Shown: in pieces, positions 6,950-9,336 of the stretch
Numbering within the stretch: position 1 is the stretch's first letter
Layout: each line of letters begins with the position of its first letter
Assembly (NCBI GenBank): GCA_018676275.1
Contig: JABHFC010000017.1
Span: 1-9,336 of the forward strand
Direction of reading: 5' to 3'
Source: Gammaproteobacteria bacterium
GTDB lineage: Bacteria; Pseudomonadota; Gammaproteobacteria; Eutrophobiales; Eutrophobiaceae
DNA length: 9,336 nucleotides
Program-made: the position numbers and the translations under genes
Notes under the pieces: model-generated
The model's input: only the letters and a program-made list of their open reading frames with translations
Database searches by the model: none
Told to the model about the DNA's origin: nothing

Positions 6950-8275
6950 ATGTATCTCGCCTGGTTTATAGCATTCCTGCTAATGCTCTGCATTACAATT
7001 ACGTTTATCGCACTAGGATTGCCGGTTGCTTTTGCTTTTCTTGGTGCCGACCTGGTCGGTGCCATGTTGTTTATGGGTGGTGATGCCGGCCTGGAGCAGC
7101 TGGTAAGAACCGCAGCCAATGCATTAACAAAATTTGCACTGGTACCTGTGCCCCTGTTTCTTATTATGGGTGAATTGTTTTTTCATACCGGTCTTGGCTT
7201 TCGCGCCTTTAATGCGCTGGATAAAATGTTGGGTCGCCTGCCGGGAAGATTGTCATTTGTGACTGTCGGCGGTGGCACCATGTTTGCGGCCCTGTCTGGC
7301 TCCAGCATGGCCTCTACTGCTCTGCTGGGAACATTGATGGTGCCGGAGATGGCCAAACGAGGTTATAAGAACCGTCTTTCCATCGGCCCCATTCTCGGTG
7401 TCGGTGGGCTTGCCATATTGATTCCACCGTCGGCTCTCGCTGTACTGCTGGGTAGTCTTGCCCATATTGATATTGGCAAATTGCTGATCGCAGGCATCCT
7501 GCCTGGTCTGTTGCTCGCAACACTCTATGCATTGTATATCGTTATCAGCATTCAACTAGATCCTGATTCTGCACCTGCCTATGACGTCAAGGCAACGCCA
7601 CTGAAAGAAAAAATATTACTGATGTTTCGTGATGTTTTGCCCATGGGCTTCATTGTATTTCTTGTTGTAGGCATGATCATCTTGGGCTGGGCCACACCGA
7701 CGGAATCGGCTGCCTGTGGTGTCGCCGGTGTTATCATACTAGCGGCCTGTTTTCGTTGCCTGACAATCAAGGTCATTGTTAAATCCTTTCTCGGTGCCAC
7801 GCGGGTAACGGTGATGATGTTTATGATCATTCTTGGTGCTTCAACCTTCAGCAAAGTGCTTGCGTTTTCCGGTGCCACAACCGGCCTGGTGGACTGGGTC
7901 GCAACTTTATCCATGACACCGATTGTCGCCCTGCTAACAATGTTTTTTATCATGCTTATGCTCGGTGCGTTTATGGAACAATTGTCGATGATGATGCTGA
8001 CACTCCCCATATTTGTACCATTGGCGCACTTTTATGGATTCGATCTAGTTTGGTTTGGCGTTATTATCTTACTGGCCCTGGAAATGAGCCTGACCATGCC
8101 TCCCATGGGTTTACTGTTGTTCGTAATGAAAGGTGTTGCACCGCCCGGCACCCGTTTGCAGGACATCTGGCTTGCAGCAATTCCTTTCATGCTATGCGCT
8201 GCACTACTCCTGCTGCTTCTGATCCTGTTTCCCGGAATAGCAACATGGTTACCAGACATGAGTAAACACGGGTAA
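6950..8275 (+). CDS. dctM: TRAP transporter large permease subunit (DctM)
   Basis: A 441-residue polytopic inner-membrane protein of normal length for the family (about 425-445), with roughly 11-12 hydrophobic segments along its whole length. Family signatures are LFLIMGELFFHTGL, then FAALSGSSMASTALLG followed by VPEMAKRGY, then LIPPSALAVLLGSLA, GWATPTESAACGV in the middle, and LTMPPMGLLLFVMKG near the end. The SGSS and TPTESA regions are the equivalents of the hairpin and Na+-site elements of the DctM elevator domain. It forms the translocation path for the ligand delivered by DctP. No strong Shine-Dalgarno precedes the ATG: only an AAGG overlapping the dctQ stop, so expression probably leans on coupling within the operon. 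Confidence 0.96.
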   Translation: MYLAWFIAFLLMLCITITFIALGLPVAFAFLGADLVGAMLFMGGDAGLEQLVRTAANALTKFALVPVPLFLIMGELFFHTGLGFRAFNALDKMLGRLPGRLSFVTVGGGTMFAALSGSSMASTALLGTLMVPEMAKRGYKNRLSIGPILGVGGLAILIPPSALAVLLGSLAHIDIGKLLIAGILPGLLLATLYALYIVISIQLDPDSAPAYDVKATPLKEKILLMFRDVLPMGFIVFLVVGMIILGWATPTESAACGVAGVIILAACFRCLTIKVIVKSFLGATRVTVMMFMIILGASTFSKVLAFSGATTGLVDWVATLSMTPIVALLTMFFIMLMLGAFMEQLSMMMLTLPIFVPLAHFYGFDLVWFGVIILLALEMSLTMPPMGLLLFVMKGVAPPGTRLQDIWLAAIPFMLCAALLLLLLILFPGIATWLPDMSKHG

Positions 8276-8355
8276 CACGCAGCAACAGATGCAGGAGAAT
8301 TAAAAAGACGCTTCACTGCCATCATTAATCAACTAAATAGAGAGGAGTAAGTGTA
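8276..8355 (+). promoter_or_regulatory. Short dctM-SDR intergenic with strong ribosome binding site
   Basis: An 80-bp gap on the plus strand. It ends in AGAGGAG (8341-8347), 8 bases before the ATG at 8356, which is the strongest Shine-Dalgarno in the window and fixes the SDR start. No hairpin with a T run was found in it, so read-through from dctM is expected; a separate weak promoter cannot be excluded. Confidence 0.7.
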
Positions 8356-9144
8356 ATGATCGATTTAAGTCAAAAAATCGCTGTTGTTTCCGGAGGTGCG
8401 ACACTGATTGGAGAAAAAATTGCCGAAGCCTTTGTGAATTCGGGTGCGAAAGTAATAGTAGCCGATATTAACGATGAAGATGGCAACAAACTCGCTGATA
8501 AACTTGGCGATAACGTTCATTTTATTAAAACGGATATTACCAGTGATGAAAATATTGACTCCTGCATTAGTGAATCGATAGCGCATTTCGGCGGTATTGA
8601 TTTTCTCATCAATGTCGCCTGCACTTACCTCGATAACGGTGCCGATTCGAGTCGTGATGAGTGGCTTACGGCATTGAATACCAACGTCATCGGCGCTGCG
8701 ATTTTTACCCAGAAAGTCACTCCGCAAATGAAAAAAAGAGGTGGAGGCGCCGTTGTAAACTTCGGTAGTATCTCTGGCAAACGTGCTCAACCCGGACGTA
8801 TGTTATACGCGACTTCGAAAGCAGCCATTCTCGGAATGACACGTAACCAGGCCCTGCTATTGGCTGAGGACAATATTCGTATCAATTCGGTATCTCCTGG
8901 CTGGACCTGGTCGAATGTAATTCGAGATTTCAGTGGCAACAACCGTGAAAAAGCCGATGGCGTAGCAGAACCTTTCCATCTTAACAGTCGCCTGGTAGAC
9001 GCCGAGGAAGTCGCATCAAGTGTCGTTTTTTTATGTTCTGATGCAGCATCCGGTATTAACGGTACTGACCTCGCTGTTGATGGTGGGTATACGGCGATTG
9101 GGCCTGAACAAAAAACCGACAGGCTTCCTGAACTGGCCAGTTGA
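8356..9144 (+). CDS. Short-chain dehydrogenase/reductase (possible diol or alcohol dehydrogenase)
   Basis: A classical SDR of 262 residues. The cofactor loop is SGGATLIGE (12-20): it keeps Gly13 and Gly19 of the GxxxGxG pattern, but the middle Gly is Leu17. Asp37 at the end of the second strand favours NAD+ over NADP+. The usual NNAG motif is NVAC (86-89). The catalytic set is complete: Asn110, Ser138, Tyr151 and Lys155 (YATSK), followed by Pro181-Gly182 and the C-terminal VDGGYTA. It follows the TRAP genes by 80 bp on the same strand. With a Rieske dioxygenase divergent to it, a cis-dihydrodiol dehydrogenase role is attractive, as in benzoate-type pathways where BenD is an SDR. Oxidation of a secondary alcohol or sugar acid imported by the TRAP system is equally compatible. 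Family call firm, substrate unknown. Confidence 0.93.
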   Translation: MIDLSQKIAVVSGGATLIGEKIAEAFVNSGAKVIVADINDEDGNKLADKLGDNVHFIKTDITSDENIDSCISESIAHFGGIDFLINVACTYLDNGADSSRDEWLTALNTNVIGAAIFTQKVTPQMKKRGGGAVVNFGSISGKRAQPGRMLYATSKAAILGMTRNQALLLAEDNIRINSVSPGWTWSNVIRDFSGNNREKADGVAEPFHLNSRLVDAEEVASSVVFLCSDAASGINGTDLAVDGGYTAIGPEQKTDRLPELAS

Positions 9145-9193
9145 TAGCGGATTGCTACAGGAGTAATGGCTGGCGACTGGCTGGCTGTTTTTT
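9136..9193 (+). terminator. Possible terminator-like hairpin after the SDR gene
   Basis: GCCAGTTG (9136-9143) can pair with CGACTGGC (9174-9181) as an 8-bp stem with one G-U pair, enclosing 30 bases that contain a 4-bp mini-stem TAGC/GCTA. Six T residues follow at 9188-9193, six bases past the stem. The loop is long and the T run is displaced, so this is a poor intrinsic terminator; the location between two convergent genes is the main support. It overlaps the stop regions of both genes. Confidence 0.25.
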
Positions 9194-9336
9194 ATGTTTT
9201 CGGCAAGGTGACGCCGGTCTGGCCCTGGTACTTGCCGCCCCTGTCCTTATAAGAGGTTTCGCAAACTTCGTCTGATTCAAAAAACAGCATTTGCGCGACA
9301 CCTTCATTGGCATAAATTTTTGCCGGCAAGGTTGTA
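9192..9336 (-). CDS. dcd: dCTP deaminase, C-terminal part (5' end outside window)
   Basis: The last 47 codons and TAA stop of a gene entering from the right edge on the minus strand. The frame reads IYANEGVAQMLFFESD then EVCETSYKDRGGKYQGQTG, ending TLPKT. This is the characteristic C-terminus of proteobacterial dCTP deaminase, including the KYQGQ-G tail segment that closes over the nucleotide in the trimeric enzyme. Dcd converts dCTP to dUTP and ammonia and feeds dTMP synthesis in the cytoplasm. The catalytic residues lie upstream, outside the window, so activity cannot be judged. It is convergent with the SDR gene across 47 bp and is a core gene, which marks the probable right border of the catabolic block. 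Confidence 0.9.
   Translation of the reverse strand, partial: TTLPAKIYANEGVAQMLFFESDEVCETSYKDRGGKYQGQTGVTLPKT

Noticed and set aside
7579..8010. Minus-strand frame of 143 codons inside dctM
   Set aside because: Shadow of a membrane protein gene; low-complexity Ile/Thr/Met-rich translation without family features.
8365..8790. Minus-strand frame of 141 codons inside the SDR gene
   Set aside because: Antisense to the cofactor-binding and catalytic motifs of the SDR; no independent support.

Overview
The window is dense, gamma-proteobacterial-looking DNA of moderate GC. This assignment is inferred from gene content: a TRAP transporter, Rieske oxygenase subunits, a pirin and a proteobacterial-type dCTP deaminase C-terminus. 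A marine or other aquatic heterotroph is plausible but cannot be proven here. No rRNA, tRNA, CRISPR array, insertion sequence or phage gene was seen.

Layout. Positions 1-2641 (minus) are one uninterrupted reading frame that runs off the left edge: a large membrane protein with two duplicated halves of MFS-like helices fused to a spermidine-synthase-like methyltransferase fold. Positions 2702-5254 (minus) form a tight three-gene unit, in transcription order: a Rieske oxygenase alpha subunit, its beta subunit (4-bp overlap) and a pirin-family cupin (1-bp gap). An AT-rich divergent control region lies at 5255-5430. Positions 5431-8275 (plus) hold a complete tripartite TRAP transporter: substrate-binding protein, small permease, large permease. 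An SDR dehydrogenase follows at 8356-9144. The right edge holds the convergent 3' end of dcd (dCTP deaminase), which looks like the return to housekeeping sequence.

How the genes may work together. The divergent block 2702-9144 looks like a small catabolic island. The TRAP system would import an organic acid. The two-subunit Rieske oxygenase would hydroxylate it. The SDR could oxidise the hydroxylated product, as cis-diol dehydrogenases do in benzoate-type pathways. The pirin is an accessory of unknown role. No ferredoxin, ferredoxin reductase, ring-cleavage enzyme or regulator is present, so the pathway is incomplete within the window and the substrate is unknown.

Most notable details. The TRAP binding protein appears to be a lipoprotein with Asp directly after the lipobox Cys, if the better-supported downstream start is used. 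The oxygenase alpha subunit has non-standard Rieske spacing and a variant mononuclear-iron motif. The synthase-like domain of the left-edge protein lacks the acidic residues expected of a true spermidine synthase.
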